From the NCBI RefSeq assembly GCF_007827455.1, contig NZ_VISM01000001.1, positions 1,403,501 to 1,467,500 on the forward strand: a stretch of 64,000 bases of DNA, written 5' to 3'. Origin of the DNA: Lutibacter sp. Hel_I_33_5 (lineage in GTDB: Bacteria; Bacteroidota; Bacteroidia; Flavobacteriales; Flavobacteriaceae). How positions within the stretch are numbered: position 1 is the stretch's first letter; every line of letters begins with the position of its first letter. This document shows, one piece after another, positions 1 through 9,191 of the stretch. A program made the position numbers and the translations under genes. The notes under the pieces were generated by a model, which made no database searches, was not told the DNA's origin, and worked only from the letters and a program-made list of their open reading frames with translations.

Positions 1-83
1 ACTATATAAACAGACTATTTACCAAACAAAATCTATTAATTTTTAATATTATGCTTTTTTTATTATCAACCTAAAAAACAAAC

Positions 84-91
84 TATCTTTG
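84..91 (+). promoter_or_regulatory. -7 promoter box of era, 4 nt before the start codon
   Basis: TATCTTTG fits the Bacteroidetes -7 consensus TAnnTTTG. Only four bases (cagc) separate it from the ATG at 96, so transcription should begin at or next to the start codon. The upstream -33 element is weak: a T-run near 57-62. Confidence 0.6.
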
Positions 92-95
92 CAGC

Positions 96-977
96 ATGAT
101 ACATAAAGCCGGTTTTGTAAATATTATTGGAAATCCAAATGTGGGTAAGTCTACGCTAATGAATGCATTAGTTGGCGAAAAACTATCTATCATAACTTCA
201 AAGGCTCAAACGACAAGGCATAGGATTTTAGGAATTGTAAATCATGATGAGTATCAAATTATTTTTTCTGACACACCAGGAATTCTAAAACCAGCATATG
301 AATTGCAAGAATCTATGATGGATTTTGTAAAATCTGCTTTTGATGATGCCGATGTGTTGATTTATATGGTAGAAGTTGGTGAGACTGCACTTAAAAATGA
401 AGCTTTTTTCGATAAAATCATCAATAGTAAAATTCCAGTAATCCTATTATTAAATAAAATTGATAAATCATCACAAGAAGATGTGGAAGCAAAAATTGCT
501 TTCTGGAGAAATAAAGTACCAAACTCTTTTGTCTATGTAATTTCTGCTTTAGAAAAATTTAATGTACAGACGGTATTCTATAAAATTATTGAGCTTCTTC
601 CTGAAGGCCCTCCTTTTTATCCAAAGGATCAATTAACAGATAAATCAGAACGCTTTTTTGTAAATGAATCTATAAGAGAGAAAATCTTAATGCATTACAA
701 AAAAGAAATCCCATATTCTATAGAAGTAGAAACCGAAGAATTTGTTGAAGAAGAACATATTATAAAAATTCGTGCTGTAATTATGGTAGAGCGTGATACT
801 CAAAAAGGGATTATAATCGGACATAAAGGATCTGCCATAAAACGTGTAGGAACTGAAGCTAGAAAAGACTTACAGAAATTCTTTGAAAAGAAAATATTTC
901 TAGACTTATATGTAAAAGTCAATAAAAATTGGCGTTCTAACGAGCGACAACTTAAAAGATTTGGGTATAAAGACTAA
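96..977 (+). CDS. era: GTPase Era
   Basis: Era is a GTPase that binds the 3' end of 16S rRNA and helps the 30S subunit mature. The 293-residue protein has the P-loop GNPNVGKST at residues 12-20, the switch motif DTPG, the base-specificity motif NKID near residue 122, and a C-terminal KH domain with the GxxG-type motif [10 protein letters not shown] near residue 240. Length and domain order match the family. The start follows a -7 box by four bases, so the mRNA may be leaderless. The unrelated-in-role but structurally related GTPase gene der follows after 53 bases with its own promoter box. Confidence 0.97.
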   Translation: MIHKAGFVNIIGNPNVGKSTLMNALVGEKLSIITSKAQTTRHRILGIVNHDEYQIIFSDTPGILKPAYELQESMMDFVKSAFDDADVLIYMVEVGETALKNEAFFDKIINSKIPVILLLNKIDKSSQEDVEAKIAFWRNKVPNSFVYVISALEKFNVQTVFYKIIELLPEGPPFYPKDQLTDKSERFFVNESIREKILMHYKKEIPYSIEVETEEFVEEEHIIKIRAVIMVERDTQKGIIIGHKGSAIKRVGTEARKDLQKFFEKKIFLDLYVKVNKNWRSNERQLKRFGYKD

Positions 978-1006
978 ATCTAAACTTCAGTAATTATTAT
1001 TTAAGG

Positions 1007-1014
1007 TATCTTTG
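1007..1014 (+). promoter_or_regulatory. -7 promoter box of der
   Basis: TATCTTTG matches TAnnTTTG and lies 16 bases before the der ATG, giving a predicted leader of about 10-12 nt. The same octamer is used by era, but with a different spacing to the start codon. Confidence 0.55.
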
Positions 1015-1030
1015 CACAAAATTTAAAAGA

Positions 1031-2341
1031 ATGAGCAGTATTGTTGCCATTGTTGGAAGACCTAATGTAGGAAAATCAACACTTTTTAACCGTTTAGTTC
1101 AACGTAGAGAAGCTATTGTAGATTCTGTAAGTGGGGTTACACGTGATAGACATTACGGGAAATCTGATTGGAACGGAAAAGAATTTTCTGTAATTGATAC
1201 GGGTGGATATATTGTTGGTTCTGATGATATTTTTGAAGCGGAGATAAGAAAGCAAGTTCAGCTTGCTATAGATGAAGCAGATATTATCATTTTTGTGGTT
1301 GATGTGGAACAAGGAATTACACCAATGGATTCTGAAGTTGCAAAATTGTTACGCAAAGTAAAAAAACCAATTTTTACCGCTGTAAATAAAGTTGACAACG
1401 CAATGCGTGAAGCTGATGCAGTAGAATTCTATAATTTAGGTTTAGGAGATTATCATACCATTTCATCCATTAATGGAAGTGGAACTGGAGATATTTTAGA
1501 TGATATTGCTAAAATAATGCCCGAACCAGAAGAAGTCGATTTAGAATCTGAAGCTTTACCTAGGTTTGCCGTTGTTGGAAGACCAAACGCAGGTAAATCA
1601 TCTTTTATTAATGCACTAATTGGTGAAGACAGAAATATTGTCACCAATATTGCAGGAACAACAAGAGATTCTATCGACACCAAATACAATCGTTTTGGAT
1701 TTGATTTTAATTTAGTTGATACTGCTGGAATCAGGAAAAAATCGAAAGTAAAAGAAGATTTAGAATTCTATTCTGTAATGCGTGCCGTTAGATCTATTGA
1801 ATATGCTGATGTAATCATTTTAATGATAGATGCTACTCGTGGTTTTGAAGGACAAGATCAAAATATTTTTTGGTTGGCAGAAAAGAATAGAAAAGGTGTA
1901 GTAATCTTAGTTAATAAGTGGGATTTAATTGAGAAAGAAACCAATACATTACGTGATTTTGAAGCTAAAGTTAGAAAACAAATAGAACCTTTTACAGATG
2001 TCCCAATTGTGTTTATTTCTGCACTTACCAAACAACGTTTATTAAAAGCAATCGAAACCGCTGTTCAAGTTTTTGAAAACAGAAAAACCAAAATTGCGAC
2101 AAGTAAGTTTAACGACGCTATGTTAGAAGTGGTAAAAAACTATCCGCCACCTGCAACAAAAGGTAAATTCGTGAAAATTAAGTACTGTATGCAATTGCCT
2201 ACACAAACGCCTCAGTTTGCTTTTTTCTGTAATTTACCACAATATGTTAGAGATCCTTATAAACGTTTTGTAGAAAACAAATTGCGTGAAATTTATGACT
2301 TTTCTGGCGTACCTATCACAATTTACTTTAGACAGAAATAA
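1031..2341 (+). CDS. der: Ribosome biogenesis GTPase Der (EngA)
   Basis: Der is a tandem GTPase needed for late 50S ribosomal subunit assembly. The 436-residue protein has two G domains. The first P-loop is GRPNVGKST at residues 9-17 with DTGG and NKVD. The second is GRPNAGKSS near residue 184 with [16 protein letters not shown] and NKWD. A KH-like C-terminal domain contains the family motif [17 protein letters not shown]. Length and architecture are normal. The acyl, HD and other neighbours downstream are not functionally related. Confidence 0.97.
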   Translation: MSSIVAIVGRPNVGKSTLFNRLVQRREAIVDSVSGVTRDRHYGKSDWNGKEFSVIDTGGYIVGSDDIFEAEIRKQVQLAIDEADIIIFVVDVEQGITPMDSEVAKLLRKVKKPIFTAVNKVDNAMREADAVEFYNLGLGDYHTISSINGSGTGDILDDIAKIMPEPEEVDLESEALPRFAVVGRPNAGKSSFINALIGEDRNIVTNIAGTTRDSIDTKYNRFGFDFNLVDTAGIRKKSKVKEDLEFYSVMRAVRSIEYADVIILMIDATRGFEGQDQNIFWLAEKNRKGVVILVNKWDLIEKETNTLRDFEAKVRKQIEPFTDVPIVFISALTKQRLLKAIETAVQVFENRKTKIATSKFNDAMLEVVKNYPPPATKGKFVKIKYCMQLPTQTPQFAFFCNLPQYVRDPYKRFVENKLREIYDFSGVPITIYFRQK

Positions 2342-2394
2342 CTCCTTTTTTTGTAAGCAAAAGCGTTTAAAACGACTACAAAATAACAATTTTG

Positions 2395-2402
2395 TAACTT
2401 TG
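2395..2402 (+). promoter_or_regulatory. -7 promoter box of the GAF-domain gene
   Basis: TAACTTTG matches TAnnTTTG, 17 bases before the ATG at 2420. I do not see a clear -33 TTTG at the usual spacing. Confidence 0.45.
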
Positions 2403-2419
2403 TAAAATATTTTTCGCCT

Positions 2420-4804
2420 ATGAAAATCTTTCAATCAAAATCAGAGACTGATATTGAATTGCCTTTACAGCTAAATATTTCTTTTAGTAAAATGTTTACG
2501 GTATATGAAAAATATGGGTCGAAAGAATATGAGAAACATCCCTATCACAAATCTGCAATAGAGATGATTAGGGAGCTGAAGAAATATCCAGAATTATTTG
2601 AAGGTTTTTCAGATCATACTTTATTAGAAAAATATAAAACACAAATAGATTTACTTTTAGAACCTCTTTTTCCTGAGGCTTTACTAGAAAATGAAATAAA
2701 GGCGGCAACAATTCCATTTTCATTTACCTCATTTAAGTTTACAACTCGATTTGAAAATATCTTAAATAATGCTGGAGAAAATTATGATTTTTCAGTTCGT
2801 AATTTCGAAGATGATTCCATGTATATTATGGCATGTACTTTTATTCTAGGCTATGTTTATGGATATCAAGTAGATTTAAAAAGACCATTTTATTTTGATA
2901 TTCCCAATACAATTTCTGGATTAACAAAACATTATAGAGCTGCATTTAATGCCGATTTTTCTGAAGTTATACCAACAGAAAAAGCACCAAAAATCACAAA
3001 AGAAGATTATTTAGAATTATTAGATAATTTTGATAATATTGAGGTTTGGAGAAAAAAATTTCCACCAAACAGTTATATATTTAAAGGATTTGGAATCATT
3101 AATTTATTTGATGTAACAGCAGATGAAACAATTTCATCTATAAGAACTAACTTATTAAAAAGTGATGATGATTTAATTGAGAAATTGGAGAAAAACCTTC
3201 AAGAATTCTATAACATAAAAGATTTAATGTTAGGGTATTCTGTTTTCGACACCACAAATAATTTAGAAAAAGTACATATTAAAAGATCTAAAAGTTTATT
3301 ATTTAAAGATCGATTAGAGTTTTCTTGTAGTACAGATTTTTGTCATCACACATCAAAAAAAATATTTAAAGAACAAGAAACAGTCGCTATTTCTAATGTT
3401 GAGAAATATGGTGAACTAACAAATCAAAACTCCTTATATAAAACATTAATAAAAAGAGGAATCCAGAGTATAATTTTAATTCCGATTAAATCTTCTAACG
3501 GAAATGATTTGGCTATGTTAGAAATTGCATCACCAAGACCTTACGAGTTAAATTCTATCAATCAGAATAAATTAAAAGATATAATTCCTGCCTTTGAAGC
3601 TGCAGTAGAAAGAGCTGCAGAAGAACATAAAAATAGTATAGAAGCTACCATTCAAGAAAACTACACCTCTTTACACGAAACTGTAATGTGGAGGTTTGAA
3701 GAAGCTGCTGAGAAATATCATAGAGATGTCCAAACAAATCCACAAGACATAAAATTAGAGCAAATTATATTTAATGATGTATTTCCTCTTTTTGGTCAAT
3801 GTGATATAAAAGGTTCTTCGATAGCAAGAAACAATGCTATAAAAGATGATTTAACTACCCAGTTAACATTAGCAATTAATGTATTAAATGAAGCTTGTAA
3901 AACAGAGAAATTACCTATTTACGACGAGCTTGTTTTTCGAGTTTCAGAATATTTAAAAGAAGTAAAAGAAGGGTTGAAAGCTGGTGATGAAATTGGTATT
4001 ATCGACTTTTTAAAGAAAGATATTTATCCTGTTTTCACCCATATAAAAGACATCAATAAAAAATTGTCTAATCAGGTAAACTTATACATGAATAGTTTAG
4101 ATAACAAATTACAAGTTGTCTATAAAAAGCGTAAAGATTACGAAAACAGTGTAACGTTATTAAACGATAAATTGGCAAAATTTATTGACAGAAAACAAGA
4201 AGAAGCACAAGCAATGTTTCCTCATTATTTCGAGCGTTATAAAACCGATGGTGTAGAATACAATATGTATATCGGACAATCATTAGTTAAAAACAAAACC
4301 TTCGACAACTTATATCTCTACAACCTTAGATTGTGGCAATTACAAGTTATGTACGAAATGGAGAATCTTGCTTTTAATGCAAAAAAAGTAATGAATCACC
4401 CTTTAGAAGTTGCTTCATTAATTTTAGTACATAGTAATTCTCTTGCCATTAAATTTAGAATGGACGAAAAGAAGTTTGATGTTGATGGCGCTTATAATAT
4501 TAGATATGAAATTATTAAAAAACGTATCGATAAAGCACATATAAATGGAACTAGCGATCGTTTAACTGTTCCTGGTAAAATTGCCATCGTTTATTCTCAA
4601 GACAAAGATGCAAAAGAGTATTTAAAATATATTAAATTCTTACAATCTAAAAAACTTTTTGGCAAGGTAGAAAAACTTGAATTAGAAGATTTACAAGGAG
4701 TTTCAGGTTTAAAAGCATTGCGTGTTGAAGTCTTATATCAAGAAAACTATTCAGGCAAAAACACGATTACTTTTAACGATTTAATTAAAGAAATAGAAGC
4801 TTAG
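2420..4804 (+). CDS. GAF-domain cytosolic protein of unknown function
   Basis: This 794-residue protein has no signal peptide or membrane segment. The N-terminal 250 residues and the region after residue 420 look largely alpha-helical. A GAF-like domain lies around residues 255-395, including the hydrophobic strand IQSIILIPIKSSNGNDLAMLEI typical of GAF cores. No kinase, cyclase or DNA-binding domain follows, so it may sense a small ligand or act as a scaffold. I recognise it only as a GAF-containing protein of the type found in flavobacteria. Its stop codon overlaps the stop of the convergent HD-PycTM gene within the four bases TTAG. Confidence 0.85.
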   Translation: MKIFQSKSETDIELPLQLNISFSKMFTVYEKYGSKEYEKHPYHKSAIEMIRELKKYPELFEGFSDHTLLEKYKTQIDLLLEPLFPEALLENEIKAATIPFSFTSFKFTTRFENILNNAGENYDFSVRNFEDDSMYIMACTFILGYVYGYQVDLKRPFYFDIPNTISGLTKHYRAAFNADFSEVIPTEKAPKITKEDYLELLDNFDNIEVWRKKFPPNSYIFKGFGIINLFDVTADETISSIRTNLLKSDDDLIEKLEKNLQEFYNIKDLMLGYSVFDTTNNLEKVHIKRSKSLLFKDRLEFSCSTDFCHHTSKKIFKEQETVAISNVEKYGELTNQNSLYKTLIKRGIQSIILIPIKSSNGNDLAMLEIASPRPYELNSINQNKLKDIIPAFEAAVERAAEEHKNSIEATIQENYTSLHETVMWRFEEAAEKYHRDVQTNPQDIKLEQIIFNDVFPLFGQCDIKGSSIARNNAIKDDLTTQLTLAINVLNEACKTEKLPIYDELVFRVSEYLKEVKEGLKAGDEIGIIDFLKKDIYPVFTHIKDINKKLSNQVNLYMNSLDNKLQVVYKKRKDYENSVTLLNDKLAKFIDRKQEEAQAMFPHYFERYKTDGVEYNMYIGQSLVKNKTFDNLYLYNLRLWQLQVMYEMENLAFNAKKVMNHPLEVASLILVHSNSLAIKFRMDEKKFDVDGAYNIRYEIIKKRIDKAHINGTSDRLTVPGKIAIVYSQDKDAKEYLKYIKFLQSKKLFGKVEKLELEDLQGVSGLKALRVEVLYQENYSGKNTITFNDLIKEIEA

Positions 4805-6006
4805 ATTCCAGCTGGATCTTGCATTTTAAAAGACAAAATAAAAGCTAAAACACTAACAACTATACCAATCATAAAAACGGTATACGTCACTCGTAAAAGT
4901 TTATATTTTCTATTTAAAACCAATCCTAGAAAGTATAAATCTTTGGTTAAAGAACCGTACAAATAATCTCTGTCTTGCATCATTTCATTCATAGCCCATT
5001 CAAAGTCTGGCAACTTCATTTGATGAAAATTTCCAAAGAATAATAGGTTTACCTTTTTATTCGCAACATCTTCTTTTGTGAATTTCCCTTCAGTAACATT
5101 GGGTCTTGTAGACAAAACAGATAACACTATTGAAGCTACTGTAAAAATGATAAAAACTAAAGATGGAATAATTAAATATTGATTTGAAGGGTTATCTAAT
5201 TTTGAAACCAAATTTGATAAGACTAAAGAAATAATAATTGCATTTACCGATAAAAGAATATTCGCTTTTGTGTCTGCAATATCACTTAATGTGATATGAT
5301 TTCTTAAAGCAACTCTAAACATAGTTTCTATACCTCTTTCGGGTAATTCAACCTTGTTTTTCTTAAAACTTAATTCTTCTTTTTTCTGATTAAACTTTTT
5401 ATTTTCTTGTTTTATTTTCTTTTGATATTTTAATAAGGATGCAACATTTTTCCCTTTCGTTTTAGACCAGTTTTTTAATGCATAATCTGTATAAAATCGA
5501 TGCTTTTGCGTTAAAAATTCTAAATTTAAATCAGTCCATTCAGATTCAGAAAACTGTTTATTTTCTGTTAGTTCCCACTCTTTTCTAAGCAATGCTGCAT
5601 GATCATTAAAACTTTTACTCCCTAAATGAGAACAATCTGCATCTCTAATAATTTTTTCAAAATCATTTTTTGGTAGATGTTCCATTTTTGTAGCTAAAAT
5701 CAACTTAGAAACAACCTGAATTCTATCATCAGAAATTTTTTGCGATTTTAAAAAATCAGTAAGAACTCGTATACTTTCTTCTTCATGATTTTCTTTACCT
5801 TTTGTATATCCTACATCATGAAACCAAGAAGCTAGCAACAAATTTTCAGCAGATCCTCCTTCAATTTTAAGAGCTTCAATAAATTCATTTGTTTTCTCAA
5901 CAACTCTTTGAGTATGCGATAAATTATGATATACATAATTATTTTCTAGACCTTCATTTAAAAGTTTAAAAACAACTTTTTCTGCTTCAATTAAGATGGT
6001 ACTCAT
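4801..6006 (-). CDS. HD phosphohydrolase fused to a Pycsar-type transmembrane (PycTM) domain
   Basis: Residues about 20-200 form an HD metal-dependent phosphohydrolase domain: H31 in LSHT, H63-D64 in the WFHDVGY motif, and D122/D124 in IRDADCSHLG. A charged linker (about 195-222) leads to a PycTM-type region (DUF5706) from about 228, beginning FRVALRNHITLSDIADTKAN, with hydrophobic segments near 250-268, 276-298 and 373-393. PycTM domains are membrane effectors of the Pycsar anti-phage systems. Here the domain is joined to a putative nucleotide phosphohydrolase and no nucleotide cyclase lies nearby, so a housekeeping or self-regulated role is as likely as defence. It is transcribed alone. Confidence 0.88.
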   Translation of the reverse strand: MSTILIEAEKVVFKLLNEGLENNYVYHNLSHTQRVVEKTNEFIEALKIEGGSAENLLLASWFHDVGYTKGKENHEEESIRVLTDFLKSQKISDDRIQVVSKLILATKMEHLPKNDFEKIIRDADCSHLGSKSFNDHAALLRKEWELTENKQFSESEWTDLNLEFLTQKHRFYTDYALKNWSKTKGKNVASLLKYQKKIKQENKKFNQKKEELSFKKNKVELPERGIETMFRVALRNHITLSDIADTKANILLSVNAIIISLVLSNLVSKLDNPSNQYLIIPSLVFIIFTVASIVLSVLSTRPNVTEGKFTKEDVANKKVNLLFFGNFHQMKLPDFEWAMNEMMQDRDYLYGSLTKDLYFLGLVLNRKYKLLRVTYTVFMIGIVVSVLAFILSFKMQDPAGI

Positions 6007-6025
6007 AAGATAAATTGATTTAAAA

Positions 6026-6033
6026 CAAAGATA
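6026..6033 (-). promoter_or_regulatory. -7 promoter box of the HD-PycTM gene
   Basis: On the minus strand this reads TATCTTTG, 19 bases upstream of the ATG at 6006. It implies a leader of roughly 15 nt. Confidence 0.5.
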
Positions 6034-6187
6034 TACATTTTAGATTTTAGATACTTTGAACTCATATTTTGTCGTAAATTTAGACAATGCTTTCAAACAT
6101 CATTTAATTGTAAGAATTAGTGTCTTTTTACGACTATTATTTTATTAAAAAGCATCATATTATTAATTAAAAAGAAAAGGAAAATAT

Positions 6188-6637
6188 ATGCTTACTTGGA
6201 AAGAAATTATCAGTTTTAGTCAAAAAGGAAACCCTACTCCAGAGAAAAGAGTAGAAAAATCAGAAGCTGAATGGAAAGAGCTGTTAACTCCAGAACAATT
6301 CAGAATTACTAGGCAAAAAGGTACAGAAAGACCAAATTCTGGTGATTTATGTAGCATTTACGATGAAGGCAAATACAATTGTGTTTGTTGTAATACTCCG
6401 TTGTTTGATTCTACCATAAAATTTAGTTCGGGAACGGGTTGGCCTAGTTTTACGCAACCTATAGAAGAAAATGCTATAAAGTATCATAAAGATATTTCTT
6501 TTGGTATGATTAGAGTTGAAGTTATGTGCAATACCTGCGATGCTCATTTAGGACATATTTTTCCTGATGGACCAGAACCAAGTGGTTTACGTTATTGTAT
6601 AAATTCAGAATCTATGAAATTAGAAAAAACCACTTAA
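6188..6637 (+). CDS. msrB: Peptide-methionine (R)-S-oxide reductase MsrB
   Basis: MsrB reduces the R epimer of methionine sulfoxide in oxidised proteins. The 149-residue protein keeps both zinc CxxC pairs (C65/C68 and C114/C117), the SGTGWPSF signature at residues 81-88, and the catalytic cysteine C137 in RYCINS. There is no signal peptide, so it should act in the cytosol. It starts a plus-strand run with a glutaredoxin-like gene 3 bases downstream and msrA after that, which together form a repair and reduction module. Confidence 0.96.
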   Translation: MLTWKEIISFSQKGNPTPEKRVEKSEAEWKELLTPEQFRITRQKGTERPNSGDLCSIYDEGKYNCVCCNTPLFDSTIKFSSGTGWPSFTQPIEENAIKYHKDISFGMIRVEVMCNTCDAHLGHIFPDGPEPSGLRYCINSESMKLEKTT

Positions 6638-6640
6638 AAA

Positions 6641-6928
6641 ATGGATAGCAGTAGTTTACATACAATAAAACTTTATGGAGCTGAATATTGTCATAAAACA
6701 AGGTACTACAAAGATTTATTGAATGAATTTAAGGTTCCGTTTGATTTTTTAGATGTTGATAAAAATGATTCTTTTGCAAAAGAATTGCGCAATCTTTATA
6801 TCAATAAAAGACTTAATTTTCCAACAATAACCATTGATAAAAAGAAATTAAGAAATCCACGAAAAGAAGAACTGAAGAAATGGATAGATAGAATGACACC
6901 AGAATTAATAAAACAAAAAGAAGAATAG
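6641..6928 (+). CDS. Glutaredoxin-like monothiol protein
   Basis: This 95-residue protein has a thioredoxin-fold pattern: a beta strand [10 protein letters not shown], a helix, and the cis-proline motif NFPTITID. The active site is C17-H-K-T rather than CxxC, and C17 is its only cysteine, so it can only work by a monothiol mechanism. It sits between msrB and msrA with gaps of 3 and 4 bases, so it is almost certainly co-transcribed. It may supply electrons or glutathione-like thiols to the Msr enzymes, or it may be a target of the SelO encoded 2.3 kb downstream. The specific partner is inference. Confidence 0.85.
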   Translation: MDSSSLHTIKLYGAEYCHKTRYYKDLLNEFKVPFDFLDVDKNDSFAKELRNLYINKRLNFPTITIDKKKLRNPRKEELKKWIDRMTPELIKQKEE

Positions 6929-6932
6929 AAAA

Positions 6933-7427
6933 ATGAGCATTTATAAAAAAGCATATATAGCAGGAGGTTGCTTCTGGGGAATGGAAGATCTCTTTAGAGT
7001 TCGCCCAGGAATTAAAGACACCGAAGTTGGTTATCTAGGTGGAGAAAATGATCATCCGACTTATAAAAATCATCCAGGGCATGCAGAAGGAATTGAATTA
7101 ACATACGATCCAACAGAAACTAATTTCAGAGAAATTTTAGACTATTTTTTTAGAATTCATAACCCAACAACAATAGATAGACAAGGAAATGACATGGGCT
7201 CTAGTTATCGATCTACTATTTTCTTTCAAGATGAAACTGAAAAACAAACAGCAGAAGAAATAATAACGTTGGTAAATGCTTCTAAAAAGTGGGATGAAAA
7301 GGTAGCTACTACTTTAGAATCGTATACTAAATTTTGGGCTGCAGAACCAGAACATCAAGATTATTTGGTAAAACACCCAAATGGTTACACCTGTCATTTT
7401 GAACGTGATTTCGGAAGTTTTTTATAA
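6933..7427 (+). CDS. msrA: Peptide-methionine (S)-S-oxide reductase MsrA
   Basis: MsrA reduces the S epimer of methionine sulfoxide, complementing the MsrB encoded upstream. The 164-residue protein has the catalytic motif GGCFWG with C13, followed by the E18-bearing helix, and [16 protein letters not shown] near the C terminus as in normal MsrA. No signal peptide is visible, so it is cytosolic. It follows the glutaredoxin-like gene after four bases. Confidence 0.96.
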   Translation: MSIYKKAYIAGGCFWGMEDLFRVRPGIKDTEVGYLGGENDHPTYKNHPGHAEGIELTYDPTETNFREILDYFFRIHNPTTIDRQGNDMGSSYRSTIFFQDETEKQTAEEIITLVNASKKWDEKVATTLESYTKFWAAEPEHQDYLVKHPNGYTCHFERDFGSFL

Positions 7428-7446
7428 AATTTGATATAACAAAAGC

Positions 7447-8391
7447 ATGACTTTAGGATTAGGAACTGCTGCCATTGGCAGACCACAATACATAAATATT
7501 CGTCAAAAAAAGCAATCTGAATTTGACCTAATCTCTTTTAAAAATGAAGGGTTTAAAGTTTTAGAAGAAGCATATAATTTGGGTATCCGATATTTTGACA
7601 CAGCTCCAGGTTATGGTTTAGCTGAAAAATTAGTACTTGAATGGATGAAAACTAAAAACGATCCAAGTATCGAAATTTCAACAAAATGGGGATATATGTA
7701 TGTCGCTGATTTTAATCCAAAAGCTACAATTCATGAAGTAAAAGAGCATAGTTTAGATAAGTTAAATGAACAATGGGAAGTATCAAAAAACTTCTTACCA
7801 AATTTAAAATTATATCAAATACATTCTGCAACTTTAGAAACCGGTGTATTAGAAAACCAACCAATTTTAAACAAACTAGCAACTTTAAAGAAAGAGCATC
7901 AAATAAAAATTGGAATTACAACAACTGGCGAAAATCAAGTTGAAGTTATAAAAAAAGCATTAGCTATTTCTGTGGATGGCGAACCATTATTCGATACTTT
8001 TCAAGTAACCTTTAATATTTTAGAACAAAGTTTAGTAGAAGTTGCAAATGAACTTGATAAAAATGGTAAAAAAATAATTATAAAAGAAGCCTTAGCAAAC
8101 GGTCGTCTTTTTAAAAATAATAAATATTTACATTACCATAAGTTATATAAAAGTTTAGAAAATTTAGCTAAAAAATATCAAGTTGGTATTGATGCTATTG
8201 CTTTAAAATTCTGTAAGCAAAACCTTCCTAAAAGCACCATCTTAAGTGGTATTAGTAATAAACAACACTTAATCTCAAATTTAGAATTTACTAATTTTGA
8301 ACTTTCTACTGATGAGTTGCAAGAATTAAAAAGCTTTAAAGTAGCTCCAAAAGAATATTGGAACGAACGTAAACAGTTAACTTGGAATTAA
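7447..8391 (+). CDS. Aldo/keto reductase family oxidoreductase
   Basis: The 314-residue protein has the aldo/keto reductase barrel pattern: an N-terminal GLGTAAIGR strand, YFDTAPGYGLAE with the catalytic Asp and Tyr, the catalytic Lys in EISTKWGYM, and KLYQIHSA with the active-site His. The substrate cannot be read from sequence; these NADPH-dependent enzymes reduce aldehydes and ketones. It lies between the two msrA-type genes, and its stop is one base before the next start, so it probably belongs to the same redox-stress operon. Confidence 0.9.
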   Translation: MTLGLGTAAIGRPQYINIRQKKQSEFDLISFKNEGFKVLEEAYNLGIRYFDTAPGYGLAEKLVLEWMKTKNDPSIEISTKWGYMYVADFNPKATIHEVKEHSLDKLNEQWEVSKNFLPNLKLYQIHSATLETGVLENQPILNKLATLKKEHQIKIGITTTGENQVEVIKKALAISVDGEPLFDTFQVTFNILEQSLVEVANELDKNGKKIIIKEALANGRLFKNNKYLHYHKLYKSLENLAKKYQVGIDAIALKFCKQNLPKSTILSGISNKQHLISNLEFTNFELSTDELQELKSFKVAPKEYWNERKQLTWN

Positions 8392-8392
8392 A

Positions 8393-8908
8393 ATGAACTC
8401 TTTAATAAAAATAGCTTTTGGGGGTGGATGTCATTGGTGTACAGAAGCTGTTTTTCAATCGTTAATTGGAGTTATAAAAGTAGAACAAGGTTTTATTGCT
8501 TCTACAAATGAAAATAGTTCATTTTCTGAAGCCGTTATTATACATTTTGATGATACTAAAATTGAATTAAAAACATTAATAAAGATTCATTTACAGACAC
8601 ACAAAAGCACATCTGAACATTCTATGAGAAAGAAATATCGTTCGGCGGTATATGTGTTTTCTGAAGATCAAAAAAAAGAAGTGACGCAAATTATTACTAA
8701 ATTACAAAACGATTTTAACAATCAAATAATTACTAAAGTTTTAGAGTATTGTAATTTTAAACCATCAGAAAATCAATTTAAAAATTATTTTTATAATAAT
8801 CCTGAGAAACCATTTTGCAAAACATATATCGATCCAAAATTAAAATTATTAGAAAGACAGTTCTCTAATCATCTAGCTTTAGAAAAAATTAAAATCTTAA
8901 CAATATGA
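8393..8908 (+). CDS. MsrA-like protein with a variant active-site motif (GGCHWC)
   Basis: This 171-residue protein aligns with MsrA over most of its length. The canonical GGCFWG is changed to GGCHWC: the catalytic C13, W15 and E18 remain, Phe becomes His, and an extra Cys (C16) creates a CxxC. A further cysteine lies in the motif PEKPFCKTYIDPKL near the C terminus and could act in resolving. It is strongly diverged from the MsrA encoded 1.4 kb upstream, so it is a distinct subfamily rather than a recent duplicate. Its substrate may differ. It overlaps the next start in ATGA. Confidence 0.85.
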   Translation: MNSLIKIAFGGGCHWCTEAVFQSLIGVIKVEQGFIASTNENSSFSEAVIIHFDDTKIELKTLIKIHLQTHKSTSEHSMRKKYRSAVYVFSEDQKKEVTQIITKLQNDFNNQIITKVLEYCNFKPSENQFKNYFYNNPEKPFCKTYIDPKLKLLERQFSNHLALEKIKILTI

Positions 8909-9171
8909 GTATTATTCAAAACCTAAAAAAGTACTTTACATCAAAATCTGAAGGAAATAATACATTGAAATCCCCAGAAAGTGTTTGTCCAAATTGTTGG
9001 GGGAAACAAGAATGGGAAGGTGAATTTTATTCGAAAATTAAAGCACAAAACATTACTCCAGAACACAATACGTATAATAGTTTTGTACATCAGGTAGCAG
9101 AAAAATTAGATAAAATAACTTTAAAAGAAGATACCTTAGTTTGTGAAACCTGTAAGACTTCATACAAATAA
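8905..9171 (+). CDS. Small zinc-ribbon protein of unknown function
   Basis: The 88-residue protein has two CxxC pairs: C28/C31 in VCPNCWG and C80/C83 in LVCETC. They probably bind one zinc ion in a ribbon with a long helical insert between them. It has no recognisable catalytic domain. It is translationally coupled to the variant msrA-like gene by a 4-base ATGA overlap and followed by selO after 20 bases, which suggests a supporting role in the same redox-repair module. Confidence 0.8.
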   Translation: MSIIQNLKKYFTSKSEGNNTLKSPESVCPNCWGKQEWEGEFYSKIKAQNITPEHNTYNSFVHQVAEKLDKITLKEDTLVCETCKTSYK

Positions 9172-9191
9172 TTAGCTTTTACATTACTTAA

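Noticed and set aside
4801..6006. A complete Pycsar defence system
   Set aside because: Only the PycTM-type effector domain is present. No cyclase gene is adjacent and the neighbours are ordinary cellular genes.
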